In this document: one piece after another, positions 8,406 to 17,994 of the stretch
Layout of the letters: every line of letters starts with the position of its first letter
How positions within the stretch are numbered: position 1 is the first letter of the stretch
Source: an uncultured Sulfitobacter sp.
GTDB lineage: Bacteria > Pseudomonadota > Alphaproteobacteria > Rhodobacterales > Rhodobacteraceae
Assembly: GCA_905182645.1 (NCBI GenBank)
Contig: CAJJCJ010000004.1
Location: 248,001 to 312,000 of the forward strand
Direction of reading: 5' to 3'
Length of the DNA stretch: 64,000 nt
The notes under the pieces: model-generated
What the model was told of the DNA's origin: nothing
What the model saw: the letters and a program-made list of their open reading frames with translations, nothing else
Database searches by the model: none
Made by a program: the position numbers and the translations under genes

Positions 8406-11400
8406 ATGCACCTGCTAGCTGCCACCCCCGGCGCAATCTCTGACGGGGACGAACCGTTTGACCTTGGGCAAACACCCGCAGACGTAATCTTCATCTCGGC
8501 AGCCGACACCGAATTGGCGGCATTGTCCGAAGCACGCAGTGAAATGACCGCTCCGCCGACACTGCGGCTAGCCAATATGATGCACTTGCAGCACCCAATG
8601 TCAGTTGACCTGCACATCGACAACTGCGCGTCGAAATCCAAGCTCGTCGTGGCCCGCGTGCTTGGCGGCATGGGCTATTGGAAATACGGGCTGACACAAT
8701 ACGCTGCATCGCTGCACGATGCAGGCATCCCCTTCGCGGCCCTGCCCGGTGACGACAAACCAGACGCAGAACTGCGCGGGCTCTCCACCGTATCCGACCA
8801 AGACTACGATGCACTCTGGTCTTACCTCGTTGAAGGTGGACCGCAAAATTGCACAAAATTACTATCCTATTGTGATGCAATTATCAAAAATACAAACAAA
8901 CCAACGCCAGCCGCACCGCTTCTACGCGCAGGAGTCTACTGGCCCGGATCAGGCATCGCCGACCTCGACACTGCCAAATCAGCATGGTCCCAAGACGCGC
9001 CCATCGTGCCAATCATCTTCTACCGCGCCCTTGTCCAAGGCGGCGGCCTAAACCCGATCAACCGTTTGGTACGCAGCCTGACGCGGCGCGGCCTCAACCC
9101 GCTGCCAATCTTCGTGGCCTCGCTCAAAGACCCGCTCAGCACCGCGACATTGCAGCATTTATTCCAGTCCGCACAGCCAAGCGTGATCCTCAACTGCACT
9201 GCCTTCGCAGTCGGCTCGCCACATGACGGCGACGACAGCCCCCAAAACCCGCTCACAATGGACGCCGCAAACAAATCACCCGTTTTCCAAGTCATCCTGT
9301 CCAGCGCATCCGAATCCGCATGGGCCGACAGCATCCAAGGGCTTTCTGCGCGTGACATCGCCATGAACGTGGCCCTCCCCGAAGTCGACGGGCGCATCCT
9401 ATCGCGTACAGTCTCGTTCAAAGGCGAGGCATTCTTTGACGACGCCACCGAATGCGCGATTGCGACCTACCAAGGGCACGGAAATCGGATCGATTTTGTG
9501 GCCGACCTGACGGCAAAATGGGCAAGCCTGCGCAGCACGCCAACCGAAGACCGCAAAGTCGCCCTGATCCTCGCCAACTACCCAAACAAAAACGGACGAC
9601 TCGCAAATGGGGTCGGCCTCGACACTCCCGCCGCAACAGTTCACACACTCAATTTGTTGCGCGAAAACGGCTATACCACAACCGCGCCCAAAAACGCCCA
9701 AGCACTCATGGACCAAATGATGGCGGGCCCAACAAACTGGCTAACCGACCGCGCAAACACAGAAGGCGGCGTCACACTCCCGCTCAGCATCTACAAAAAA
9801 CACTTCGATTTGCTGCCATGGGACATAAAAAACGATATAACCACACGTTGGGGCCAACCCGAAGATGATCCCTTCCTCGCTTTTTCCGAATTACTCCCGC
9901 CGGAGGCGGCAAAAGGCTTCAAACTTTCGATCCATGAATTCGGAAACGCTGTGGTCGGGCTACAGCCAGCACGCGGCTACAACATCGACCCAACGGACAC
10001 CTACCACTCACCCGACCTCGTCCCGCCACACAACTATCTGGCGTTCTACTTTTACCTGCGACACCACTGGGGCGCGGACGCGATCGTACATATGGGCAAG
10101 CACGGAAATCTCGAATGGCTCCCGGGCAAAGCACTCGCATTATCCGAAAATTGCTGGCCCGAGGCAGTGTTCGGGGCGACCCCGCACGTCTATCCGTTCA
10201 TAGTGAATGATCCGGGCGAAGGAACACAAGCCAAACGGCGCACATCGGCCGTAATCATCGACCACCTGACGCCGCCGCTGACACGTGCCGAAAGCTATGG
10301 GCCAATGCGTGACCTCGAAGCCCTTGTAGATGAATACTACGAAGCAGCAGGCGTTGATCCACGCAGGATCAAACTCCTACGCGAAGAAATCCTCTCACTT
10401 TCCGACGCCACTGGTTTTGGAAAAGACGCAGGCTTTAACGGGGACGCCGACGGCGATCTCGCAAAGCTCGATGCCTATCTGTGCGAGCTCAAAGAATCGC
10501 AAATACGCGATGGTCTGCACATCTTTGGACAATCCCCAACAGGCGATCTTGCGCGCGATCTGACGATTGCATTGGCGCGGGTGCCACGGGGTGACGGAAA
10601 AGAACACAACGCATCAATTTTGCGGGCGATTGCAAGCGATCTCGGCATCTCTTTTGACCCGCTTGATTGCGATCTAGGTCAATCCACAACCGAAAAACCC
10701 GTTCAACTAGACAGCCTGAGCGATGACATCTGGCGGACCCAAGGGGACACTGTTGAGCGGTTGGAACTGCTTAGTCAAATCCTGCTGCGGGATGGAGGGT
10801 GGGGCGACGTGGGCTTTAGCACACCAGCGTCACAACCCGTCCTAAACGAGATATTCGACCGGATCATCCCAACAGTTGCGCAATGCGGTCCTGACGAAGG
10901 CGCGGGCCTCCTCACCGCCCTTGCAGGGCACTTCGTCGCCCCGGCGCCATCCGGCGCTCCCACCCGCGGGCGGCTTGATGTCCTACCAACGGGGCGCAAT
11001 TTCTATTCAGTCGATAGCCGCGCAGTACCCACGCCCACAGCATGGAAACTCGGTTGGAAATCCGCGAACTTACTGATCGAAAAACACCTGCAAGACCACG
11101 GAGACTGGCCGCGCACTATGTTGATCACCGCATGGGGTACAGCAAACATGCGCACCGGTGGCGACGATGTCGCCCAAGCGCTCGCTCTCATGGGCGTGAA
11201 ACCGACATGGGACAGCGCCAACCGGCGGGTCACTGGCTTTGAAGTCCTGCCACAAGGCGTGCTTGGGCGCCCCCGCGTCGACGTCACCCTACGCATCTCA
11301 GGTTTCTTCCGCGACGCATTCCCGCAACTTATCGCATTGGTCGATAGCGCCGCACGCGCGGTCCAAGCCCTTGATGAACCCGCCGACCTGAATCCTGCCG

Positions 11401-12122
11401 CTGCGCGCACCAAATCAGGCGAAGACACTGCGCGGGTCTTTGGGTCCAAACCCGGTTCATACGGGGCTGGCTTGCAGGCAATGATCGACGAAAAACTCTG
11501 GGCAGACAAAGCCGACCTTGCCGACACATACCTGTCTTGGGGGTCCTACGCCTATGACGCAAAGGCCGATGGACGGGCTGCTCGCGACGCTTTTGAACAG
11601 CGCCTAACTCAAACCGAGGCCATCGTTCAAAATCAAGACAACCGAGAACACGACATCTTAGACAGCGACGATTACTACCAATTTGAAGGTGGAGCAGCAG
11701 CGGCGATCAGCACGCTTCAGGGCCGCGACCGACCGATCTATCACAACGACCATTCCCGCCCCGAAAGACCTGTCATTCGCACGCTAGAGGATGAAATTGG
11801 ACGGGTCGTGCGGTCACGCGTCGTCAACCCCAAATGGATCGACGGCGTCAAGCGACACGGCTACAAAGGGGCGTTCGAAATCGCCGCAACAGTCGACTAT
11901 CTTTTTGCCTTTGCAGCGACAACAGGCGCCGTGAAAAACCACCACTTTGACCTGGTTGAAGACGCGTTCCTAGCAGACGACGATACACGTGACTTCATCG
12001 CGGACGTCAACGCCCCAGCCCTTGCGGAAATCGCAGCACGGCTGCAAGAGGCAATCGACCGCGACCTGTGGCAACCCAAATCAAATTCGGCGCGCGCAAG
12101 GATCGCAGGGTTACTGGCCTAA
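8406..12122 (+). CDS. cobN: Cobaltochelatase large subunit CobN
   Basis: A 1238-residue CobN/magnesium-chelatase H-type protein, full length for the family. The conserved MGKHGNLEWLPGKALALSE block is near residues 563-581; ILANYPNKNGRLANGVGLDTP and NYLAFYFYLRHHWGADAIVH are other typical segments. It binds hydrogenobyrinic acid a,c-diamide and Co(II) and, with CobS and CobT (not in this window), inserts cobalt with ATP hydrolysis in the late-cobalt (aerobic) pathway. It is divergent from the small protein at 8191 and followed by a 188-bp gap before cidA in which I see no gene. Confidence 0.97.
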   Translation: MHLLAATPGAISDGDEPFDLGQTPADVIFISAADTELAALSEARSEMTAPPTLRLANMMHLQHPMSVDLHIDNCASKSKLVVARVLGGMGYWKYGLTQYAASLHDAGIPFAALPGDDKPDAELRGLSTVSDQDYDALWSYLVEGGPQNCTKLLSYCDAIIKNTNKPTPAAPLLRAGVYWPGSGIADLDTAKSAWSQDAPIVPIIFYRALVQGGGLNPINRLVRSLTRRGLNPLPIFVASLKDPLSTATLQHLFQSAQPSVILNCTAFAVGSPHDGDDSPQNPLTMDAANKSPVFQVILSSASESAWADSIQGLSARDIAMNVALPEVDGRILSRTVSFKGEAFFDDATECAIATYQGHGNRIDFVADLTAKWASLRSTPTEDRKVALILANYPNKNGRLANGVGLDTPAATVHTLNLLRENGYTTTAPKNAQALMDQMMAGPTNWLTDRANTEGGVTLPLSIYKKHFDLLPWDIKNDITTRWGQPEDDPFLAFSELLPPEAAKGFKLSIHEFGNAVVGLQPARGYNIDPTDTYHSPDLVPPHNYLAFYFYLRHHWGADAIVHMGKHGNLEWLPGKALALSENCWPEAVFGATPHVYPFIVNDPGEGTQAKRRTSAVIIDHLTPPLTRAESYGPMRDLEALVDEYYEAAGVDPRRIKLLREEILSLSDATGFGKDAGFNGDADGDLAKLDAYLCELKESQIRDGLHIFGQSPTGDLARDLTIALARVPRGDGKEHNASILRAIASDLGISFDPLDCDLGQSTTEKPVQLDSLSDDIWRTQGDTVERLELLSQILLRDGGWGDVGFSTPASQPVLNEIFDRIIPTVAQCGPDEGAGLLTALAGHFVAPAPSGAPTRGRLDVLPTGRNFYSVDSRAVPTPTAWKLGWKSANLLIEKHLQDHGDWPRTMLITAWGTANMRTGGDDVAQALALMGVKPTWDSANRRVTGFEVLPQGVLGRPRVDVTLRISGFFRDAFPQLIALVDSAARAVQALDEPADLNPAAARTKSGEDTARVFGSKPGSYGAGLQAMIDEKLWADKADLADTYLSWGSYAYDAKADGRAARDAFEQRLTQTEAIVQNQDNREHDILDSDDYYQFEGGAAAAISTLQGRDRPIYHNDHSRPERPVIRTLEDEIGRVVRSRVVNPKWIDGVKRHGYKGAFEIAATVDYLFAFAATTGAVKNHHFDLVEDAFLADDDTRDFIADVNAPALAEIAARLQEAIDRDLWQPKSNSARARIAGLLA

Positions 12123-12310
12123 ATTCCAACAACCGCAGCAGAAACGCCCAAATATCCGATTAACAGGCAAATTGAAAAAAGTCTCATGGTCCACACCTAT
12201 GTTTAGTTAACCGCTAGCTAGGCTGGCCAAAATAGAAATGCGCGGGGAAATTTCGCTGTTGTCGCCCATAAGTCTGGGAATACAGGCCCCGCCCGCATAG
12301 GCTGCGAATT

Positions 12311-12664
12311 ATGATTATTCACTTAGCGACGCTTTTGGCGTTTCAATTGTTGGGCGAGGTCACATCACGTGGCTTAGACCTGCCCTTGCCCGGACCAGTG
12401 ATCGGCATGGCACTGTTATTTGTAACCTGTGTGATATGGCCGCGATTGGCGAAAACCATCGCGCCGACCACAACAGTCTTATTGGGCCACCTCTCACTCC
12501 TGTTCGTACCTGCAGGGGTCGGCGTGGTGGGCCATTTGGACAAATTTGGATCAGACGGTGCAGCCCTTGGGGTCGCGATCATCGGATCAACAGTTGTGGC
12601 CATCACTGTCGGCGCGCTGACCTTTGTCGGGCTGCGCAAATTGACGGGCACCAGCCATGACTGA
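12311..12664 (+). CDS. CidA/LrgA family membrane protein
   Basis: A 117-residue protein with four hydrophobic segments. The signature LPLPGPVIGM (about 24-33), followed by a long helix, is the hallmark of CidA/LrgA holin-like proteins. The family was named for control of murein hydrolase activity; some LrgAB pairs export pyruvate or similar small acids (family knowledge). It overlaps the lrgB-like gene by 8 bp. Its location between cobN and cobO is unexpected. Confidence 0.9.
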   Translation: MIIHLATLLAFQLLGEVTSRGLDLPLPGPVIGMALLFVTCVIWPRLAKTIAPTTTVLLGHLSLLFVPAGVGVVGHLDKFGSDGAALGVAIIGSTVVAITVGALTFVGLRKLTGTSHD

Positions 12665-13376
12665 GTTTGCCGAAATATGGACCTACCTGTCCACCGATCC
12701 GCTCCTATGGCTCACCCTGACGCTTGCGGCTTACGGCGCGGGTGATGCACTATTCAAGGCATCTGGCCGCAAGCCAATGGTCAATCCGGTCCTGATCGCG
12801 GTCGCATTTCTGGCCGTTTTGCTGCAACTCACAGGGACCAGCTACGCGACATATTTCGCAGGTGCGCAGTTCGTACATTTCATGCTTGGACCAGCAACCG
12901 TCGCCTTAGCAATCCCGCTTTACGCAAACCTGAACCACATCAAAAAAGCAGCACTGCCCATGATCGCAGCCTTGGTCGCGGGATCGCTTGCGGCCATGCT
13001 CAGCGCGGTTGGTATTGGCGTAGCACTTGGACTAGACACCAACATATTGCTGGCACTCATCCCAAAATCAGCCACCGCCCCCGTCGCACTCGGCGTGTCC
13101 GAAGCCATCGGCGGATCACCGTCCCTCACAGCCGTTTTCGTCATCACAACAGGAATCACAGGGGCGATCATCGCGACACCACTGTTAAACCTACTGCGGA
13201 TCACCGACTGGCGGGCGCGCGGTTTTGCCGTTGGCGTGGCCAGTCACGGCATCGGGACGGCACGTGCATTTCAAGTCAATGAAACCGCAGGCGCGTTTTC
13301 CGGTGTTGGCATGGGGCTCAACGCGCTTCTAACAGCCCTCATCGCGCCGATCATCGCGCAATGGCTGCTGGGATGA
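12657..13376 (+). CDS. CidB/LrgB family membrane protein
   Basis: A 239-residue polytopic membrane protein. LIPKSATAPVALGVSEAIGG (about 134-153) and the ASHGIGTARAF motif (about 195-205) are diagnostic of the CidB/LrgB family. It forms a two-gene unit with the preceding CidA/LrgA-like gene. The pair may export a metabolite or affect murein hydrolases; plastid LrgAB-type proteins are reported as glycolate/glycerate transporters. The substrate here cannot be read from sequence. Confidence 0.9.
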   Translation: MTEFAEIWTYLSTDPLLWLTLTLAAYGAGDALFKASGRKPMVNPVLIAVAFLAVLLQLTGTSYATYFAGAQFVHFMLGPATVALAIPLYANLNHIKKAALPMIAALVAGSLAAMLSAVGIGVALGLDTNILLALIPKSATAPVALGVSEAIGGSPSLTAVFVITTGITGAIIATPLLNLLRITDWRARGFAVGVASHGIGTARAFQVNETAGAFSGVGMGLNALLTALIAPIIAQWLLG

Positions 13377-13475
13377 TGCGCAAATTATCAGCAAAATTGC
13401 ACGCAACACACGACTATGCATTGCACGACAGACCCGTTGCCTCCAGATTAAACCAAACGTAAAGGATTCCGCACC

Positions 13476-14099
13476 ATGACCGATGAAACCACAACCGCAG
13501 GTGACGAACGTCACGCAATGAAAATGGCGAAAAAGAAAGCCGCGCGCGATAAGATCATGGCCACCAAGACCGACAAAAAGGGCTTGATCATCGTGCATAC
13601 AGGCAAGGGCAAGGGTAAATCATCTGCCGCTTTTGGGATGATCTTTCGCTGCATCGCGCATGACATGAAATGCGCCGTGGTCCAGTTCATCAAAGGCGGC
13701 ATGTCGACCGGTGAACGCGATCTAATCTTGTCCAAATTTGCCGACGAATGCGCGTTCCACACGATGGGCGAAGGCTTCACTTGGGAAACCCAAGACAAAT
13801 CCCGCGACACGGAAATGGCCCAAGCCGCTTGGGCAAAAGCCAAGGAGCTCATCTTGGACGAGACCAACACAATGGTCCTGCTCGACGAAATCAACATCGC
13901 GATCCGCTACGATTACGTGGACATCAACGAAGTCGTCGAATTCCTCGCCACGCAAAAACCCGACATGACCCACGTGGTGCTGACAGGGCGTAACGCACAC
14001 GTAGACCTGATCGAAATCGCAGACCTCGTGACCGAAATGGAGCTCATCAAACACCCGTTCCGCTCCGGCGTAAAAGCACAAATCGGCGTGGAATTCTAA
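13476..14099 (+). CDS. cobO: Cob(I)yrinic acid a,c-diamide adenosyltransferase CobO/BtuR
   Basis: A 207-residue CobA/CobO-type ATP:corrinoid adenosyltransferase. After a charged, Lys-rich N-terminus comes the P-loop TGKGKGKSSAAFG (42-54). VVQFIKGG, the EGFTW motif, LLDEINIA and VLTGRNA follow, as expected. It transfers the adenosyl group of ATP to Co(I) corrinoids. AAAGGA upstream of the ATG supports the start. It is followed after 3 bp by the first Lin0512 gene. Confidence 0.97.
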   Translation: MTDETTTAGDERHAMKMAKKKAARDKIMATKTDKKGLIIVHTGKGKGKSSAAFGMIFRCIAHDMKCAVVQFIKGGMSTGERDLILSKFADECAFHTMGEGFTWETQDKSRDTEMAQAAWAKAKELILDETNTMVLLDEINIAIRYDYVDINEVVEFLATQKPDMTHVVLTGRNAHVDLIEIADLVTEMELIKHPFRSGVKAQIGVEF

Positions 14100-14102
14100 T
14101 CC

Positions 14103-14447
14103 ATGCCCAAACACCGCGTCCTCACTGAATTTGGCATGGGCACCAGCCTACGCCGCCAAAATTATACCCAAGCCGCTCACCGCGCATTGCAAGACGCGCT
14201 GTGGCACAATTCGATCAACATGGCCGAAATGTTTGGATTCCCCAAAGAGGCGATGATCATCGACGTGGAAATTGCCGTGCAAAACCCCGATGCAGTCGAC
14301 ACATCCAAGCTGCTCGAAATTTTTCCTTACGGCCAACCAAACGTCACAGTCACCCACGGTGGCCTTGATATTCCGCGCCCCGACGGTTTGCCCACGGTCA
14401 TCGCCAACGCCGCAATCAACGTCAGCTTTGATATGGAGCGTACGTAA
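14103..14447 (+). CDS. Lin0512 family protein (first of tandem pair)
   Basis: A 114-residue protein of the Lin0512 family, a small uncharacterised family. EFGMGTSLRRQNYTQAAHRA near the N-terminus, the repeated hydrophobic strand IIDVEIAVQNPDAVDTSKL, and the GQPNVTVTHGGLDIP segment match the second copy downstream. It sits 3 bp after cobO, and its stop overlaps the start of the second copy (TAATG). A role linked to B12 synthesis is inferred only from position. Confidence 0.85.
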   Translation: MPKHRVLTEFGMGTSLRRQNYTQAAHRALQDALWHNSINMAEMFGFPKEAMIIDVEIAVQNPDAVDTSKLLEIFPYGQPNVTVTHGGLDIPRPDGLPTVIANAAINVSFDMERT

Positions 14448-14806
14448 TGGAAAATCGAATGATTATCGAAATGGGCATGGGCAACGACCTGCACGGCATG
14501 GACTATCAAAAGGCCGCTCGCCGCGCGATTGAAGATGCCTTTCGCCATTCGACCCTGCCGATATTTGCGACCCTCGACATCCCAACTGACGCGATGCGTG
14601 TCCAAGTCACCGTCGGCGTGCAAGAGCCAGACAAGCTCGACACTGACGCCCTAATTGCGATGCTGCCACGCGGGCGGGCAACCGTGACAGCCGTCAAAGG
14701 CGGGCAAAACGTGGCCAATCCTGCCACAGGCGACACCGCCGTGATCGCGACCGCAGCAGTCGAGGCATTCTTGCCCAGCCAAGCTGCCAATTGGAAACTT
14801 GTGTGA
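14447..14806 (+). CDS. Lin0512 family protein (second of tandem pair)
   Basis: A 119-residue paralogue of the preceding protein, with EMGMGNDLHGMDYQKAARRA at the start, VQVTVGVQEPDKLDTDAL in the middle and ATVTAVKGGQNVANP later. The two copies share order and spacing of motifs but differ at most positions, which suggests an old duplication and perhaps a heterodimer. It overlaps its upstream copy by one base and the bluB start by GTGA. Confidence 0.85.
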   Translation: MENRMIIEMGMGNDLHGMDYQKAARRAIEDAFRHSTLPIFATLDIPTDAMRVQVTVGVQEPDKLDTDALIAMLPRGRATVTAVKGGQNVANPATGDTAVIATAAVEAFLPSQAANWKLV

Positions 14807-15426
14807 AGCTCGACCAATCCCACCGCGACGCCCTCCAAGACGTTCTTGAATGGCGCCGTGACGTACGGAACTTCAAACCCGACCCGATTGCAGACGACCG
14901 ACTTGCAAACTTGCGCGCCGCAATGGACCTCGCGCCCTCTGTGGGCAACGCGCGCCCTTGGCGAGTTGTGCAGGTACAAAGTCCCGATAAACGCGCCGCC
15001 GTCATCGCTGACTTTGAAGACGCCAACGCCAAAGCCGCCGCCAATTACAGCGGATCAAAACGCAACGCCTATATGAAACTCAAACTCGCAGGGCTGCACG
15101 ACGCGCCCGTGCATCTGGCCGTCTTCACCGACCACACCCCTGCCGAAGGGCACGGGTTGGGGCGGCAAACCATGCCTGAAATGCTCAACTATTCGACCGT
15201 CGCCGCGATCCACACGCTTTGGCTGGCCGCGCGTGCCGACAACATCGGCATGGGCTGGGTATCCATCGTGAATCCTGCCAAAATATGCGCGATATTAGAT
15301 GCACCCACCACATGGTCGCTGACGGCTTACCTTTGCCTTGGCATCGCAGAAACCCAAGACGACACGCCACTGTTGCACCGCAAAGATTGGCAAGAAAATA
15401 CGCCTACACGCTGGGACACGGTGTAA
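14803..15426 (+). CDS. bluB: 5,6-dimethylbenzimidazole synthase BluB
   Basis: A 207-residue nitroreductase-fold flavoprotein. I place the start at GTG 14803, which overlaps the previous stop as GTGA; a TTG 12 bp upstream is the alternative. FMN-binding residues are in WRRDVRNF (17-24) and SVGNARPWR (46-54); MGWVSIVNP and the C-terminal DWQ match BluB rather than other nitroreductases. It destroys FMNH2 with O2 to form the lower ligand of B12. Its stop codon directly abuts that of the convergent TPP-enzyme gene. Confidence 0.95.
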   Translation: MKLDQSHRDALQDVLEWRRDVRNFKPDPIADDRLANLRAAMDLAPSVGNARPWRVVQVQSPDKRAAVIADFEDANAKAAANYSGSKRNAYMKLKLAGLHDAPVHLAVFTDHTPAEGHGLGRQTMPEMLNYSTVAAIHTLWLAARADNIGMGWVSIVNPAKICAILDAPTTWSLTAYLCLGIAETQDDTPLLHRKDWQENTPTRWDTV

Positions 15427-17076
15427 CTACCCACCGGCCGCCTTACGCACAGCGGATAATGTTGCCCCCGTCGACAACGCCTCGTCATCCACCTTGCAAG
15501 CAATGACCGCAAATGTCCCCGACGCGCGGGCACGCGCAAATGCACCCGCAAAATCCGCCGACTTTGTGACATGCTCACCGTACCCACCATATGCGCGGGC
15601 CAACGCCGCAAAATCAGGGTTCGCCAAAGCCGTCCCCGACACCCGTCCCGGATAGGTCTTTTCCTGATGCATCCGGATCGTGCCATAGCGGCCATTGTCC
15701 ATCACCACGACAATCGGCGTCGCACCATGCTGGGCGGCGGTCGACAACTCGTTACCGGTCATCTGAAAACACCCGTCACCCGCCAGACAAACCACAACCT
15801 TTTCTGGGTGGTGCAAGGACGCCGAAATCGCCGCAGGAAATCCGTAACCCATTGAGCCAGATGTCGGGGCCAACTGGGTGCCATAGCCTTTGTAGACAAA
15901 ATACCGATGCAACCAAGCGGCATAATTCCCTGCGCCATTCGTCAGCACAGCATCCTCGGGCAGATTATCTGACAACCAGCCAATAACATCCTCTTGCTTT
16001 AGATCGCCCGGGCTGACGATCGGCACCAACCAAGCCTCGTAATCCGCGCGGGCGTCAGCGGTCCAAGCGGACCAATTCGCCCCACACGACGGCAATGCAG
16101 CAAGCGCCGCAATCATCGCAGGTGCGTCAGCCACAACACCCATCTGGGCCGGATATACCGTGCCAATCTCATCCGCATCGCCGTGCACATGGATCATCGG
16201 CACCGCGTCATTTGGATCAGGGTTTGTATAGCCTTGGGTCTCAATATCGCCAAACCGAGACCCGATAACGACCAACAAATCAGCCACCTTCATGCGCGCC
16301 CCAAGACGCGGGTTGATACCCACATTCAGGTCACCCGCATAACAACAATGACGGTTATCAAGGTAATCCTGACGGCGAAAACCTAGCGCTACAGGCAACC
16401 CCTGCATTTCAGCAAAACGGGCCAAATCAGCAGCAGCTTGGTCCGACCAATGCGGGCCGCCAATTACCACCAACGGGCGTTCGGCCCCCGCGATGCGCGC
16501 CATCATATCAGCCGCAACACCCGACAAATCAGGCGCTTTCATATCCGGCGATGCAGGGCGATCAGGCGCATCAGTTACAGCGCTCAGCATGTTTTCCGGC
16601 AATGCCAAAACCACCGGACCGGGGCGACCGGACATGGCCACCTGAAACGCACGGCTGATATATTCGGTAATCCGGTCGGTATGATCAATCTGGGCCACCC
16701 ATTTGGCAACGCCGCCAAACATCGCACGGTAATCGACCTCTTGAAACGTCTCACGATCAGTCAGGCGATTGTCAATCTGACCGACAAACAGCACCATCGG
16801 CGTGCTATCTTGCTGGGCGATATGCACCCCCGCGCTTGCATTCGTAGCCCCCGGTCCGCGCGTCACAAAACACACACCCGGCTGGCCCGTCATCTTTCCA
16901 TAAGCCTCGGCCATCATCGCAGCACCGCCCTCTTGGCGACACACGATGTTTGGGATACCGCTGTCGTAAAGACCATCCAGCGCGGCAAGAAAGCTTTCAC
17001 CCGGTACGGAAAACACACGTTCCACACCCAACGCCTGCAAATGATCGCTTAGGATTTTCCCGCCGTGCCGCTGCAT
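15427..17076 (-). CDS. Thiamine pyrophosphate-dependent enzyme, acetolactate synthase-like
   Basis: A 549-residue protein with the three-domain TPP-enzyme layout. The catalytic Glu is in CRQEGGAAMMAEAYG (E49), the central domain has PLVVIGGPHWSD, and the C-terminal TPP motif GDGCFQMTGNEL...DNGRYG lies at roughly 430-465. I chose the ATG at 17076 because AAGGG stands 8 bp upstream; a longer frame lacks a good site. No regulatory small subunit is adjacent, so it may be a catabolic or specialised 2-oxoacid enzyme rather than the branched-chain acetolactate synthase. The substrate is not determinable here. Confidence 0.85.
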   Translation of the reverse strand: MQRHGGKILSDHLQALGVERVFSVPGESFLAALDGLYDSGIPNIVCRQEGGAAMMAEAYGKMTGQPGVCFVTRGPGATNASAGVHIAQQDSTPMVLFVGQIDNRLTDRETFQEVDYRAMFGGVAKWVAQIDHTDRITEYISRAFQVAMSGRPGPVVLALPENMLSAVTDAPDRPASPDMKAPDLSGVAADMMARIAGAERPLVVIGGPHWSDQAAADLARFAEMQGLPVALGFRRQDYLDNRHCCYAGDLNVGINPRLGARMKVADLLVVIGSRFGDIETQGYTNPDPNDAVPMIHVHGDADEIGTVYPAQMGVVADAPAMIAALAALPSCGANWSAWTADARADYEAWLVPIVSPGDLKQEDVIGWLSDNLPEDAVLTNGAGNYAAWLHRYFVYKGYGTQLAPTSGSMGYGFPAAISASLHHPEKVVVCLAGDGCFQMTGNELSTAAQHGATPIVVVMDNGRYGTIRMHQEKTYPGRVSGTALANPDFAALARAYGGYGEHVTKSADFAGAFARARASGTFAVIACKVDDEALSTGATLSAVRKAAGG

Positions 17077-17198
17077 ATCTGTCTGCCCTTGGTCTGCCAA
17101 ATTTGAACACAGCATGTGTCAGGCCATGCCAAACGGCAACCGCGTATCGACCGCATCCTAGATTGCGCGGCACATATATTTCGCGGTAACGTCATTAC

Positions 17199-17993
17199 AT
17201 GACAACCCAGCCCCCAAGCTTACAATCACAAGTCGACATGATGGATGCGGCAAGGGCACAAGCGCTTCAGGCGGCCTTGGGGCAAACACCATCAATTGCG
17301 ATGGGCGATGCGTTGCCGCCTTTTGCGCATCACATATATTTTTGGGACCCGCAAACGCCAGACGTGTTGGGCCAAGACGGGCATCCAGCGACCGGACAAT
17401 TCATCCCTGATATGGGTGGCGCGCGGCGCATGTGGGCGGCAGGCAAACTGGTATTCCACCGGCCCCTGCTGGCAGGCATCCGCGCCGAAAAAACCTCAAC
17501 CATTGAGGGCGTGACCCGCAAAGATGGGCGCAGCGGACCGCTGGCATTTGTGCGCGTACGCCATGATATCCGGCAACGACAAACCCTCGCGCTTACCGAA
17601 TGGCAAGAACTGGTGTACCGCGTCCCAAACCCCGCAAACACCGCTCCGCCACCAATCGCCAGCACCGATGAAATCCTCGCCGAACAGGTCACGTTCGACA
17701 GCACGCTGCTGTTTCGCTATTCCGCGCTCACGTTCAACGGGCACCGTATTCACTACGATGAAACCTATGCCCGCGATATCGAAGGCTACGACGGCCTCGT
17801 CGTGCATGGCCCGCTTTTGGCACATCTTTTGATGGGGCTTGCGCAACGCCAACTCGGCGGGCTTCAAACCTTTTCATACCGCGCAACATCGACGCTGATG
17901 CATCACGAGGCTGCGACGTTATGCTGGAAAGACGGGCGTGCATGGGTGCGCGGCCCCGATGGCAGGCAATGCATGGCCGCCGAGGCAACATAG
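17199..17993 (+). CDS. FAS1-like/HTD2-type acyl-CoA dehydratase (mesaconyl-C4-CoA hydratase-like)
   Basis: A 264-residue protein resembling the double-hotdog HTD2/mesaconyl-C4-CoA hydratase group. The N-terminal half carries GDALPPFAHHIYFWDP; the C-terminal half has the hydratase-like segment LFRYSALTFNGHRIHYDETYA followed by GYDGLVVHGPLLA. These enzymes hydrate or dehydrate short dicarboxylic or branched acyl-CoAs. An itaconyl-CoA or mesaconyl-C4-CoA substrate is possible, and malyl-CoA lyase at 28.5 kb shows related C4/C5 acyl-CoA chemistry in this genome. Divergent from the TPP-enzyme gene. Confidence 0.8.
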   Translation: MTTQPPSLQSQVDMMDAARAQALQAALGQTPSIAMGDALPPFAHHIYFWDPQTPDVLGQDGHPATGQFIPDMGGARRMWAAGKLVFHRPLLAGIRAEKTSTIEGVTRKDGRSGPLAFVRVRHDIRQRQTLALTEWQELVYRVPNPANTAPPPIASTDEILAEQVTFDSTLLFRYSALTFNGHRIHYDETYARDIEGYDGLVVHGPLLAHLLMGLAQRQLGGLQTFSYRATSTLMHHEAATLCWKDGRAWVRGPDGRQCMAAEAT

Positions 17994-17994
17994 G

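Noticed and set aside
16438..17052. 204-codon plus-strand frame inside the TPP enzyme gene
   Set aside because: His/Arg-rich antisense shadow with no domain.
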